A DNA stretch of 21,520 nucleotides, taken from assembly GCA_031284295.1 (NCBI GenBank), contig JAITAE010000161.1, positions 1 through 21,520 of the forward strand, given 5' to 3'. A model generated the notes under the pieces. The model worked only from the letters and a program-made list of their open reading frames with translations, did not search any database and had not been told where the DNA came from. The translations under genes were made by a program, and so were the position numbers. This DNA is from Spirochaetaceae bacterium. Its GTDB lineage: Bacteria; Spirochaetota; Spirochaetia; Treponematales; Breznakiellaceae. Below are positions 1-7,578 of the stretch, in pieces (within the stretch, counting starts at the first letter, position 1; the number at the start of each line of letters is the position of its first letter).

Positions 1-48
1 CGCGTTCAGGCCGCAAACCGCAAGTTCATCAACCAGTTTGTTGTACAT
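1..48 (-). CDS. Possible N-terminus of a gene leaving the left edge
   Basis: An ATG at 48-46 on the minus strand opens a frame to the window edge (16 codons: MYNKLVDELAVCGLNA). The ELAVCGLNAV-like pattern recalls the start of SpoU/TrmH RNA methyltransferases, which often begin the domain with a CGxNAV motif, but 16 residues cannot establish a family. An in-frame TAG lies a few codons upstream, so the frame does begin here. No convincing Shine-Dalgarno is visible. The start codon sits inside a small inverted repeat, GTTGTA-CA-TACAAC (40-53). Treat as tentative. Confidence 0.25.
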   Translation of the reverse strand, partial: MYNKLVDELAVCGLNA

Positions 49-364
49 ACAACGAGTCTAATAGAGCGCCGCCGGATTGACCAGCCCGGTCGTCATCAGC
101 CCGGTATACGCACCTTCGCTGCCGTACTGCCGCGGGTATCGCCACCGTAAGGAATCGACACTCTATTCTGTAATATCTGGTTTAATACCGCGACACAAAC
201 TTGTTTGTACGCTTGCCGCGCGGAGGCTCATTCCGCCCTGCTGAGGTTTGTCCCCCGCCCTACAGGGAGACGCATCTTACAATATCCTTGTAATCAGTTG
301 ACAAGGTATCCGAATAATCCAATGTAGATTTTCGAACTCAAAGCCGTATATTATATACATAGGT
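49..364. other. Intergenic region, no recognised gene
   Basis: No supported gene in this 316-bp stretch. Two minus-strand frames between about 60 and 165 read as protein-like for some 20-30 codons (one ends TTGLVNPAALY then TAG), which may be a gene remnant. A short inverted repeat ACAAAC-TT-GTTTGT lies at 195-208. A TTGACA at 298-303 has no good -10 at 16-18 bp. TATATT at 347-352 lies just upstream of the next start codon and might be a -10. Confidence 0.3.
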
Positions 365-1819
365 ATGAACAGCGTGATAAGGTATTTATTTGTGTGCTCG
401 GTGTTTTTGTGTATTCCATTCTTTATGTATGGCCAGGATGTTCCCGCTGAAACGGAGGACGCTTCCGCCACGTACGGTGATAATACATCCGCGCCGGAGG
501 ACGATCAGCCCGCTCCGGCGCGGGCGGGGTGGACAAAAAGCGACCGCGCTACGTTGCGTTCCGGCAAACGTGAATCGCGCCGTTACTTTGAGCTTGGACT
601 TTTAGGCCTTAACCTCAATTTTGTGGGTTTAAGTATTGAAAATGTACTGAAGGGTTCGTTTTTTGACCTAAACGGTTTTGACCCGGCGAAGATGGACGGA
701 TTTTCAGCAGACATCGGTTTTTTCACGAACCCCGTATACTTAAAAATCTCTGTAAGAAGCGTCTTTGATTTGGATTTCTTTACCCGGGCCGACGCCAACG
801 TGAATTTTGATTTGCCTCAAAAAACGCTTACATCTTTAACGGGCATAATGGATATGGCAAACACGACCCCTCCCGGTTTTGATTCGTCAACTAGTCCGAC
901 TCCGGAGAATTTGCGGGAATATAAGGGCATGTTAGAAGAATATATGAACGGCCTGCAAAGTATAGACGCGGGTATGTCGGCGAGCGCCAGTATGTTTATG
1001 GAGATGGGAATGGGCATCTCGAAGACGATGCTTAACGATCGTTTGTATGTACGCGCCGCCCCGTCATTGTTTTTTACGCTGCTGTATATGAAACAAAATG
1101 CCGTCAGCCTGAAAAGCTATAGCGCTGAAAACGAGTACGGTCTTGCAGGCGAAGGCATCATGAAACTCTATTCCGCCTGGGATTTGGACAGGGACATCAA
1201 CCCGTTCGCCAGTCCGGGCCTTGACCTTACACTGGAAGCCTGCTACGCGCTGCTACCCTTCCTCGATACGGGCCTTTCCGTCTCGCATATTCCCGTCATG
1301 CCCTCAACATTGAATCACGGCAAATCGATAGACGCTTCGAGTATAACGATGACTGTAAAAACGCCCGGTACGGAGGATGAGCTTTTGGAAGTTATCCGCA
1401 ACCCCGACAGCGCGGTTAATATCAATATCCCTGATACCGAGGACTTGCTGAAGGACAGCGATGATGAAAACAAAAAAGTCACGCGGCCCACACGTTTTGA
1501 TTTTTTCGCGCTACTAAAGCCGTTCAAGTCGCCGCTTCTTGTCGTCAGGCCCAACGTTGGTTTTACTATGAATTCGGTTATCGCTCCGATGCTGTTTAAC
1601 TGGGGGGTGGACCTTCAGTTCAACGCGCCGTTGATCTTTTCGGTCTTTGCGGGAACAGGTTTGACCGAGAACATTTGGGCGCAGCGCGCCGGTATAATGC
1701 TTGATTTCCGCGCTTTTGAAGTCGATATAGGCGCGGCGCTCACCGGTAAAACGTTTATGGACTGCTTTTCCGCCCAAAAGGGTCTTTCACTCGGTATAGG
1801 CCTGAAGCTTGGTTTCTAA
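365..1819 (+). CDS. Exported, probably outer-membrane beta-barrel protein
   Basis: 484 residues, family not recognised. Residues 1-23 form a typical signal peptide: a short polar N-terminus with Arg, a hydrophobic run (YLFVCSVFLCIPFFMYG) and a likely cleavage before QDVPA. The next ~35 residues are acidic and proline-rich. The mature part alternates short amphipathic strands with Gly/Asn turns, and the protein ends on GIGLKLGF with a C-terminal Phe, as many outer-membrane barrels do. The stretch around residues 335-380 is polar and acidic and may be a loop or periplasmic insert. The ATG at 365 is chosen because it gives the signal peptide; only a weak AGG lies just before it, so the 5' leader may be very short. 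It is convergent with the TPR gene. The barrel is inferred from sequence character, not homology; a periplasmic protein is the alternative. Confidence 0.7.
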   Translation: MNSVIRYLFVCSVFLCIPFFMYGQDVPAETEDASATYGDNTSAPEDDQPAPARAGWTKSDRATLRSGKRESRRYFELGLLGLNLNFVGLSIENVLKGSFFDLNGFDPAKMDGFSADIGFFTNPVYLKISVRSVFDLDFFTRADANVNFDLPQKTLTSLTGIMDMANTTPPGFDSSTSPTPENLREYKGMLEEYMNGLQSIDAGMSASASMFMEMGMGISKTMLNDRLYVRAAPSLFFTLLYMKQNAVSLKSYSAENEYGLAGEGIMKLYSAWDLDRDINPFASPGLDLTLEACYALLPFLDTGLSVSHIPVMPSTLNHGKSIDASSITMTVKTPGTEDELLEVIRNPDSAVNINIPDTEDLLKDSDDENKKVTRPTRFDFFALLKPFKSPLLVVRPNVGFTMNSVIAPMLFNWGVDLQFNAPLIFSVFAGTGLTENIWAQRAGIMLDFRAFEVDIGAALTGKTFMDCFSAQKGLSLGIGLKLGF

Positions 1820-1857
1820 ACCGCCGCGGTAACCCTTATATGAAGGGCCCCCTCCCC

Positions 1858-1893
1858 CGCCACCCGCCAGTGGGTTTAAATACGCGGGTGGCG
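1858..1893 (+). terminator. Stem-loop after the OMP gene, possible terminator
   Basis: Perfect 10-bp inverted repeat CGCCACCCGC (1858-1867) / GCGGGTGGCG (1884-1893) with a 16-nt loop, 39 bp after the OMP stop codon. No T-run follows on the plus strand, so it is at best an imperfect or Rho-assisted terminator. It could serve both convergent genes. Confidence 0.4.
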
Positions 1894-1952
1894 CTGTGAT
1901 TGTCCTTGCAATTTACCAGTGCGTCCTGTTACCCATCATTCTTTACTCGCAA

Positions 1953-1966
1953 GGGGGGGGGGGGGG
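1953..1966. repeat. Homopolymer tract of 14 G
   Basis: An uninterrupted run of 14 G on the plus strand (14 C on the minus strand) starts two bases beyond the stop codon of the TPR gene (TGA at 1970-1968). It is between convergent genes and outside both coding regions. Such tracts are prone to slippage in replication. Confidence 0.95.
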
Positions 1967-1967
1967 A

Positions 1968-3374
1968 TCACACCGGCAGCAGCGAGTGGCTGGCGGCGGG
2001 TGCGGGAACGGGCGCGTCAGGCCGCTTTGCCGAATCCAAAACTTTAAGGATCGGCACAAAACTGTCTTTTTCTATAAGGTCGATAAGGCGCGCTTCCGTA
2101 AAACGTTTAGCCTCGTCGCTGAATGCGCCTATGCCCATACAGACGCCTTTACCGGCCTTAATGTCCTTTAAATGCGAGTGAAAATCTCGCAGTACCAATT
2201 CTCCTATAACGCCCTGTGTGCGTATAAAGCGGAACATGACGGTATCAGACCATTTTGGGGTATCGATCTCCGCCACAATATCGGCCCAATCGTTTGCCGT
2301 GATCTGAGTCTTTGTAATTTTGACTTTGGCCTTGGGAAAGTAAGAAATGACTATTTTCTGGCACAGCGACATGAATTCGGCGGCCGGCGCCGTGATAAAA
2401 ATCTGCATATTTTTGTTGGCGTTCAGCTCTTTGTACTCTGCGACAAGCATGTCGGTATCTTTATACCCCTGAATCGACTGCTGTACGGCTTGCAGGTGCG
2501 AGATAGCCTCCGATATTTTCTGTGCTCTCAGGTAGGCCGATCCAAGCTGATAGTGAAGTTCGATAGCAATCTCCGGCTTTATATCCTTGTGTTTTAAACC
2601 TATTTCAAAGTCTACAATAGCTTTCTCATCCTGATAGCGGTCAACATTGATAAGCCCGGAATGTAGGCAGGCTTCCGCGCCCCAAACAGGATCGGGGCGA
2701 AGGTGGCAGTATATACGTTCCGCCTGCGCCTTCTGCCCAGCTTCCAAATAACATTCGGCCAGCGTAAACAACAATTCCTTATCACTAGGAGCAAGTTCAA
2801 TGGATTTGCGGATGTACGGCATGGCCTCATTAACCCGCTTAAGCTTAAAATAGGAGATTCCCAGCAGGCGCACGGCGGGTGCATATTCAGGATTTATGGA
2901 GTATGCCTGCTGAAGGTACATTACAGCTTTCTCATAATTTTTGCGCAGGAATTCTATGTTACCCATATTGTAGGCAATGTCAGAACTGGACGGCTTCATG
3001 GAATGAGCCACAACTATATATTTATAGGCGCTGTCCAGCATATTCCGGTTTACGGCACATATCGCGGCGCGCAGATTCACCTCCGCCGTATCAATTTCCT
3101 GCCCCGGCAACGGAATTTCCGCCAGAATTTCGTAGGTTTTGAAGGCATTTTCCCAATCACCCTGTTTAAACTGATGGTCCCCGATGAACTGTAACGCGGC
3201 TGCATCATGCGGATTCTTGGCAAGGCGTTTCCCGGCATCCTTGAGCGCCGCTTTTATATCCTGATTTTTTTTCATCCTGTATTGCTTTGAACCGCCGTTG
3301 TTGGTGTACAGATAGGACACAAATACAACGGCGACAACAATTACCGTTGTGATTAGTATAGGAATGAAGAACAT
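1968..3374 (-). CDS. Membrane-anchored TPR-repeat protein
   Basis: 468 residues. Residues 3-24 (FIPILITTVIVVAVVFVSYLY) are a single N-terminal membrane segment without a clear signal cleavage site, so the bulk probably hangs from the inner membrane. From about residue 35 to 300 there are degenerate 34-residue helical repeats of TPR type, for example the units around NPHDAAALQFIGDHQFKQGD, SSDIAYNMGNIEFLRKNY and NPEYAPAVRLLGISYFKLKR, with the alanine/glycine and aromatic spacing of TPRs. The last ~150 residues form a separate mixed alpha/beta domain I do not recognise, ending in a proline/alanine-rich tail. The role is probably scaffolding. It is a single gene with its own promoter, divergent from nothing nearby and convergent with the OMP gene. 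The ATG at 3374 is favoured because downstream Met codons would remove the membrane segment. Confidence 0.8.
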   Translation of the reverse strand: MFFIPILITTVIVVAVVFVSYLYTNNGGSKQYRMKKNQDIKAALKDAGKRLAKNPHDAAALQFIGDHQFKQGDWENAFKTYEILAEIPLPGQEIDTAEVNLRAAICAVNRNMLDSAYKYIVVAHSMKPSSSDIAYNMGNIEFLRKNYEKAVMYLQQAYSINPEYAPAVRLLGISYFKLKRVNEAMPYIRKSIELAPSDKELLFTLAECYLEAGQKAQAERIYCHLRPDPVWGAEACLHSGLINVDRYQDEKAIVDFEIGLKHKDIKPEIAIELHYQLGSAYLRAQKISEAISHLQAVQQSIQGYKDTDMLVAEYKELNANKNMQIFITAPAAEFMSLCQKIVISYFPKAKVKITKTQITANDWADIVAEIDTPKWSDTVMFRFIRTQGVIGELVLRDFHSHLKDIKAGKGVCMGIGAFSDEAKRFTEARLIDLIEKDSFVPILKVLDSAKRPDAPVPAPAASHSLLPV

Positions 3375-3379
3375 ATTTA

Positions 3380-3408
3380 ATTATACCTGAACAGAATTTA
3401 CTAGTCAA
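3380..3408 (-). promoter_or_regulatory. Sigma-70-type promoter of the TPR gene, leaderless layout
   Basis: On the minus strand TTGACT (3408-3403), a 17-bp spacer and a consensus TATAAT (3385-3380). Only five bases separate the -10 from the ATG at 3374, so transcription should start at or next to the A of the start codon. No Shine-Dalgarno is present. Confidence 0.75.
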
Positions 3409-3440
3409 CGCCGGTTCAAATGTTGGTGCAAATGAGAATA

Positions 3441-3549
3441 TCCCGTATCCAGGCTGGCCACGGCGCAGTATACCTCCGCTTACCGTTGCTTCCCTCCGGA
3501 CCTGGCGGGGTTAGGCGGCGCATACTCGCATGGTTCCTGAACACGGGAC
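3441..3549 (-). ncRNA. ffs: Signal recognition particle RNA, small bacterial type
   Basis: The minus strand carries the SRP RNA core CAGGTCCGGAGGGAAGCA (near 3504-3487): the helix-8 region with the symmetric loop that binds Ffh and a GGAG tetraloop in a GNAR-type position. The ends pair: TCCCGT at 3548-3543 with ACGGGA at 3446-3441, and inside it CAGG with CCTG. The length of about 109 nt matches the short 4.5S-type RNA without an Alu domain. It lies alone between murE and the TPR gene, with a promoter placed for a start at about G3549. The 3' end is set by the pairing and is approximate; no strong T-run follows. Confidence 0.9.
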
Positions 3550-3554
3550 ACCTC

Positions 3555-3583
3555 ATACTACAGCAAACGATTATTTTTTGCAA
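3555..3583 (-). promoter_or_regulatory. Promoter of the SRP RNA gene
   Basis: Minus strand TTGCAA (3583-3578), 17-bp spacer, TAGTAT (3560-3555). The expected start about six bases downstream falls at 3549, exactly where the terminal stem of the SRP RNA begins. Confidence 0.7.
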
Positions 3584-3641
3584 GGTCGGTCGGGCGGGCG
3601 GCGCGTGTGTGGCCTTTTGCGAAAGGTGTCAGTACCTTGTT

Positions 3642-5264
3642 TTAACCGTACAAGCCCGCTTCATCAAGCGCCCTTTCGGCCTCGGCGATCTCATCGTACT
3701 TCATCGTGTGGCTTGAATAGATGATCGAATTCTCGTGACCCTTGCCGAGCAGCAGGACAAGGTCGCCCGGCCTTGCCGCCGAGAACGCGGCGCGTATCGC
3801 GGCGGGCCTGTCAGGTATCAAAAACAGGTTTACATCACGCTTAAAACCATCGCGGTGGAAACATTCCCCTGCCGGCAGGGAAAAAACACCCGCCGCGATT
3901 TCTTCCAGAATCGCGGCGGGCTCCTCACCCCTGGGGTCCTCGTCGCATAAAAAAATCATGTCGGAATAACGCGCCGCTATGCGCCCCTGAAGCGCGCGTT
4001 TTTGCGTATCGCGCTCGCCCGCCGAGCCGAACAGCGCGATAATACGTCCGCCCTGCCTGTCCGCCCGTTCACGGAGCGGCGGTAAGACCGTCTCGAATGA
4101 GGATGGCGTATGGGCGTAATCAACCAGAACCTCGAAAGGCTGCCCCTTCCGTACCGCCGTCATCCTGCCGCGTACAGGCCGTAGTTCCGGCACAAGCGGG
4201 CAAAGTTCCGCAACGCTTTTTTTCAACAAACGCGACACGCACAACAGGCTCGCAAGCACATTGCCGGCGTTAAACGCGCCCGGAAGTCTATCCTCAATAT
4301 GGAGCGCAGCGCCGCCGCCGTCCCGGACTCTCACATCGTAAACGTTGCCGCCGGGACCGGCCTCCAGCCTGATCACCGTCAAATCCGCGCCGCCCGGTAA
4401 GATGCCGCCTGGCAAGGCGCCGCCCTTGACGCTGTGGCTGTACGTTTTGTGCCCCGTACAGGCGGCAAAGTACGCCGCGCCGGGGTCATCCGCGTTTACC
4501 ACGCCGAAAGACTCATCACCATGAATGCCGCCGCCTTTCGCGTCCACAGAGCGGCCTATTGCGCGGAAAAGAGCGGCTTTGTCGTCGCGATACTGTTCCC
4601 AAGTGCCGTGAAATTCAAGGTGTTCGTGGGTAACGTTGGTCATAATACCCGCGTCAAACAAAACATCGCCCAGCCTGTTCGTGCGGGGCGAAAGCCCGTG
4701 CGAGCTTGCTTCCAGCACGGCGTACTCGCAGCCGTTTCCCAGCATACGTGCAAGCCGCTTGTGCACGAGCGGCGCTTCAGGCGTGGTCTGATGTTCAGTG
4801 TTCCAGCGTTCCGCGCCGTCCTCGCTGTACTGCACGGTAGAGATGAAGCCCGCTTTCTTACCGGCAAGCCGGAGCAGTTGAAAGATGAGGTATACGGTGG
4901 TGCTCTTTCCCTCCGTTCCCGTTACGCCGATAACGGTCAAACGCTTTGACGGCGAGTGGTAAAAGGCGTCCGCAACGGCGGACATTGCGAAACGGGAATC
5001 TTTTACCCGCACATAAAAAACATTCTTGTCATACACGGGTATGTCGTGTTGATGAACGATTACCGCCGCGCCGTTCTTTACCGCGTCCACGATAAAATCA
5101 TGCCCGTCCGCGTGTATGCCCGGCAGCGCGAAATAAATACTGCCCGCTTTTACGGCACGCGAATCGTACTCCAGTCCGGTAACGGGTACGCCGCCGTCTC
5201 CCTTCCATTCCACCGCGTTCATCCGCTCCGGCAAATTGCCGGTAAACAGTTCCGTCGCCGTCAT
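3642..5264 (-). CDS. murE: UDP-N-acetylmuramyl-tripeptide synthetase (MurE ligase)
   Basis: 540 residues, full length for MurE. This cytoplasmic ATP-dependent ligase adds the third, diamino residue of the peptidoglycan stem peptide to UDP-MurNAc-L-Ala-D-Glu. The N-terminal domain binds the UDP part (DSRAVKAGSIYFALPG, about 34-49). The Mur ATP loop is TGTEGKST (115-122), followed by EASSHGL and the TNVTHEHLEFH pattern typical of the central domain. The C-terminal domain has DYAHTPSS, the FGSAGERD segment, and at 441-445 DEDPR in the place of the diaminopimelate-selecting DNPR motif; LGKGHE is at 506-511. Treponemes use L-ornithine at this position, so the altered motif may reflect that substrate (inference). 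The gene lies 12 bp after the deaminase gene on the same strand and is probably co-transcribed. The Shine-Dalgarno before the ATG is weak (AAAGAAT). Confidence 0.93.
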   Translation of the reverse strand: MTATELFTGNLPERMNAVEWKGDGGVPVTGLEYDSRAVKAGSIYFALPGIHADGHDFIVDAVKNGAAVIVHQHDIPVYDKNVFYVRVKDSRFAMSAVADAFYHSPSKRLTVIGVTGTEGKSTTVYLIFQLLRLAGKKAGFISTVQYSEDGAERWNTEHQTTPEAPLVHKRLARMLGNGCEYAVLEASSHGLSPRTNRLGDVLFDAGIMTNVTHEHLEFHGTWEQYRDDKAALFRAIGRSVDAKGGGIHGDESFGVVNADDPGAAYFAACTGHKTYSHSVKGGALPGGILPGGADLTVIRLEAGPGGNVYDVRVRDGGGAALHIEDRLPGAFNAGNVLASLLCVSRLLKKSVAELCPLVPELRPVRGRMTAVRKGQPFEVLVDYAHTPSSFETVLPPLRERADRQGGRIIALFGSAGERDTQKRALQGRIAARYSDMIFLCDEDPRGEEPAAILEEIAAGVFSLPAGECFHRDGFKRDVNLFLIPDRPAAIRAAFSAARPGDLVLLLGKGHENSIIYSSHTMKYDEIAEAERALDEAGLYG

Positions 5265-5276
5265 TATTCTTTAACC

Positions 5277-5762
5277 CTATTGTTTGTCGTAGTTTTCAAC
5301 TTCGTCATGGACATATTCCAGAATAACGCCGGCCTTTTTGAACATGGCTTCTGAATCGGCTGCGTCGTGGTAGCGGCGCTGGCAGACTACCCGCACGATA
5401 CCTGAGTTTATTATCAGCATAGCGCAGGTACGGCAGGGGGTCATGCGGCAGTAAAGCGTGCCGCCGTCTATCGCGATACCGCGTTTCGCCGCCTGACATA
5501 TCGCGTTCTGTTCGGCGTGTACCGTCCTGACGCAGTGGGTGGTAACGGAGCCGTCCTCGTGTATCATCTGCTTTAGCTGATGCCCCGCCTCATCGCAGTG
5601 CGGCAGGCCCTTGGGCGCGCCGACATAGCCTGTAACAAGAAGCTGGTTGTCGCGGGCTATCACCGCGCCGCTCCTCCCCCTGTTACAGGTGGCCCGCCGC
5701 GCAATCGCGTCGCACACTTCCATAAAGTATTCGTCCCAGCTTGGACGTTTGTATTCACACAT
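5277..5762 (-). CDS. dCMP deaminase family zinc protein
   Basis: 161 residues from the ATG at 5762, which has GGAG five bases upstream; an in-frame ATG 24 bases earlier (5786) lacks such a site and would add eight residues atypical of the family. The zinc-binding signature is complete: HAE at 82-84 (TVHAEQNAICQAA) and PCRTC at 109-113. The glycine/cysteine-rich N-terminal part (CNRGRSGAVI, TGYVGAPKGLPHCDE) is typical of ComEB/deoxycytidylate deaminases, which convert dCMP to dUMP for thymidylate synthesis in the cytoplasm. It is the upstream gene of a likely two-gene unit with murE. A weak promoter candidate on the minus strand is TTGCGT (5819-5814), 17 bp, TAATTG (5796-5791). Confidence 0.88.
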   Translation of the reverse strand: MCEYKRPSWDEYFMEVCDAIARRATCNRGRSGAVIARDNQLLVTGYVGAPKGLPHCDEAGHQLKQMIHEDGSVTTHCVRTVHAEQNAICQAAKRGIAIDGGTLYCRMTPCRTCAMLIINSGIVRVVCQRRYHDAADSEAMFKKAGVILEYVHDEVENYDKQ

Positions 5763-5980
5763 CGCCGCTCCAAAGGTCCGGGGCACGTTTCAATTACCTC
5801 ACAGCCAAAAGCCACGCAAGTTCATGCATTTGCCCGCCATACGCCCCGGCCCCGCCATTAAAATATATATGAACTATACCGCTAAAGTCCCCGCGTGCCA
5901 ACCGGCGCGTAATTTACAAGTCCGCTCCGGTAAGGGTCCTGATCTTTGTTTACGCTGTTCTAGGGAAGCGCTGATTATTA

Positions 5981-6105
5981 AAAGGGGGGCGCTATTTCCA
6001 TACTGCCTTCGGCACATAGGGACTTTCCTGTCGCGCCCCCCTCGCTACAGCCCCGCTGCGCGGGTCTTCCGCTACCCCCCAAATCCGCCACCCCACCAAC
6101 ACCGC
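5981..6105 (+). repeat. Dispersed ~110-125-bp repeat, copy 1
   Basis: Matches 21197-21308 in the same orientation. Shared blocks include AAAGGGGG, ATTTCCAT, CGGCACATAG, CGCGCCCCCCT, CAGCCCCGCTGCGCGGGTCT and TACCCCCC followed by AATCCGCC. A small perfect hairpin CCCGC-TGC-GCGGG (6052-6064) is kept in both. It is followed about 60 bp later by a heptamer array, as is the other copy. Confidence 0.85.
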
Positions 6106-6164
6106 CCGCCCACATCAGTCACTCATCAAAGGGTATTCTAAATCGTCCACGGATTATGCGACAT

Positions 6165-6206
6165 CACTCTTCACTCTTCACTCTTCACTACTCACTACTC
6201 ACTACT
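6165..6206 (-). repeat. Heptamer array, left flank of the Wadjet cassette
   Basis: Six exact 7-bp units on the plus strand: CACTCTT x3 then CACTACT x3, which on the minus strand are AGTAGTG and AAGAGTG units. A further partial CACT follows. On the minus strand (jetD sense) the array begins right after GGCGGCAGTGA and is followed by an AATCCGTGGACGAT segment (6158-6142). Confidence 0.95.
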
Positions 6207-6320
6207 CACTGCCGCCGCAAGCCCGCGCCCCCGGCAGACTCCTAAGCCGCCTAGCGGCCACTACTCACTGCCGCCGCAAGCCCGCTCCCCCGGCAGACTC
6301 GACAGCCGCCTGGCGGCCTG
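6202..6320 (-). repeat. 59-bp tandem duplication overlapping the end of jetD
   Basis: Two adjacent units, 6202-6260 and 6261-6320. The first 40 bases differ at a single position (CTACTCACTGCCGCCGCAAG then GCCCGC[G/T]-CCCCC-GGCAGACTC); the rest diverges slightly (AGCCGCCTAGCGGC against AGCCGCCTGGCGGC). The second unit contains the jetD stop codon and its last ~18 codons. A CTCGAC (6298-6303) / GTCGAG (6325-6330) inverted repeat with an inner GCCGCC-A/T-GGCGGC-like stem lies at its right end. Confidence 0.85.
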
Positions 6321-7578
6321 GCGGGTCGAGAAGGGCTTCTTGTTCCATCTTGACGCGGCGTTTCAGCATGAAGGCGATGCAGGGAAGGCAGTCGGAGAGT
6401 TCTGGGCGTCGGGTGAGGGTTTGGAGGCGGAGCGCGTAGGCGTCCGTGATGGGGATTGCGCGGTTTTCGCGGGAGCTGAGTTCCTGTTCGTCCATGCGGA
6501 AGGGGTGGACGGCGGGGAGGATTTCGCGGCGCAGGCGGGCGAGCATCGAAAAGCCGCCGTAGTCGATGTCGCCCCAGTGCTCCCAGCGGCAATTTTCAGG
6601 CAGGGCGGCGGCAAGCGCTTTGAAGAACGCGCCCCGCGACGGGCTGTACTGGCCGCCGTGGTACACGATAAGTTCACTGGCGCTGTCGTTTTGGCGGATA
6701 TAGCTGATGTAGGCGGCCTTGTTTTCTATCGTGAGCAGGCGTGAAACGCGCTGGGAAATCTCAAGGCGGCCAGATGCAAAATCGAGGGCGCTTAGCGCCG
6801 CGCCGTGCCGGAGCGGGGAAAAATCGAGCCGTCCACCGCCTTCAAAGCCGATGGAAAGACCGCCTCGGAACTCAAAACTCTCCGGGTAGCGGAAGATGCC
6901 GGCAAAGGCAAGCAGTTCCTCGTCTCCGCTGTCGTCCTCGCTGTCCGAATAGCGGCGTATGATTTCGAGCAGGCGTTTCTTTACCGAGAGCTCGAATGTC
7001 TTGGAGTTGCCGAAACAGCGCGTGGAGAATACCCGTTCCAGGATTTCTGCCCCCTCAGGCTGGGAATCTATGGAGGAGAGGGCGCGGAACAGGTTTTCCC
7101 GCTCGGCGCCGTCAGCGGGCAGCCTGCCCGCGGCGTGTTTTTGTTCAAGGGATTGCAGGCAGTCTTCCAGAAAGCCGCGTATCCAGGGGGTTTTTACCCG
7201 CAAAAGAAGCCCGCGTACTTCCTCCGCGAGCCTTTGGGCGGCGATGTTTTTGGGCGTTCTGCCGAGGAAGGCGTAGGCCGCCTCCAGACACGAGCCGTCC
7301 GTGTTGAGGGAAACCTGGGCGATGATATGGTTTTCATCGCCTTTCATCCAGTGAACGCGGGCGAGCCCCTTCTGTACCAGTTCCATAACGGCGCGGTTGA
7401 CTTCTTTCCGGGCTTCCGGGTTTTCGATGTTGTAGCGTTTGTAATCGGAAAGGCCCGAATCGTAGAGCCTGAGCCGTATTCTGCGGGAGGGCGGCGTTCC
7501 GTTCCTGAAGGAAAGGCTGTTTTCATACTTATCCAGCAGCAGGGAGAGGATTTCTTTTCCGGCGTTAGGAGGAAGCAA
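6265..7578 (-). CDS. jetD: Wadjet nuclease subunit JetD
   Basis: 437 residues. The N-terminal ~200 residues form the helical arm region (DUF3322-like, with RIRLRLYDSGLSDYKRYNIE), and the C-terminal part is the TOPRIM-type nuclease domain (DUF2220-like). Visible acidic motifs are TIENKAAY with Glu285 and WGDIDYGGF with Asp337 and Asp339, matching the E...DxD metal site of TOPRIM/topoisomerase-VI-type enzymes. In Wadjet systems JetD cuts the circular DNA that the JetABC motor has extruded. The start is a TTG at 7578 with AGGAG about ten bases upstream; it overlaps the end of jetC by 14 bases and no nearby ATG keeps the conserved N-terminus. The expected family end is near KMEQEALLDP; the following residues, PGRQAAVESAGGAGLRRQ, are encoded by the flanking repeat DNA, which also supplies the TGA. 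Confidence 0.9.
   Translation of the reverse strand: MLPPNAGKEILSLLLDKYENSLSFRNGTPPSRRIRLRLYDSGLSDYKRYNIENPEARKEVNRAVMELVQKGLARVHWMKGDENHIIAQVSLNTDGSCLEAAYAFLGRTPKNIAAQRLAEEVRGLLLRVKTPWIRGFLEDCLQSLEQKHAAGRLPADGAERENLFRALSSIDSQPEGAEILERVFSTRCFGNSKTFELSVKKRLLEIIRRYSDSEDDSGDEELLAFAGIFRYPESFEFRGGLSIGFEGGGRLDFSPLRHGAALSALDFASGRLEISQRVSRLLTIENKAAYISYIRQNDSASELIVYHGGQYSPSRGAFFKALAAALPENCRWEHWGDIDYGGFSMLARLRREILPAVHPFRMDEQELSSRENRAIPITDAYALRLQTLTRRPELSDCLPCIAFMLKRRVKMEQEALLDPPGRQAAVESAGGAGLRRQ

Larger units (their letters stand above)
5763..6264. other. Repeat-rich intergenic region between the deaminase and jetD genes
   Basis: No gene. From left to right it holds the upstream region of the deaminase gene, an AT-rich patch near 5860-5880, one copy of a dispersed ~110-125-bp repeat (from 5981), an AATCCGTGGAC segment in minus orientation (about 6142-6158), a heptamer array (6165-6206) and the first unit of a 59-bp tandem duplication. 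All are annotated separately. Confidence 0.7.

Noticed and set aside
298..326. TTGACA at 298-303 as the OMP promoter
   Set aside because: The sequence at 16-18 bp spacing (AATGTA region) matches the -10 consensus at only two positions.
5763..5786. Eight-residue N-terminal extension of the deaminase
   Set aside because: The ATG at 5762 has a GGAG at the right distance, the upstream ATG does not, and the extra residues are not family-like.
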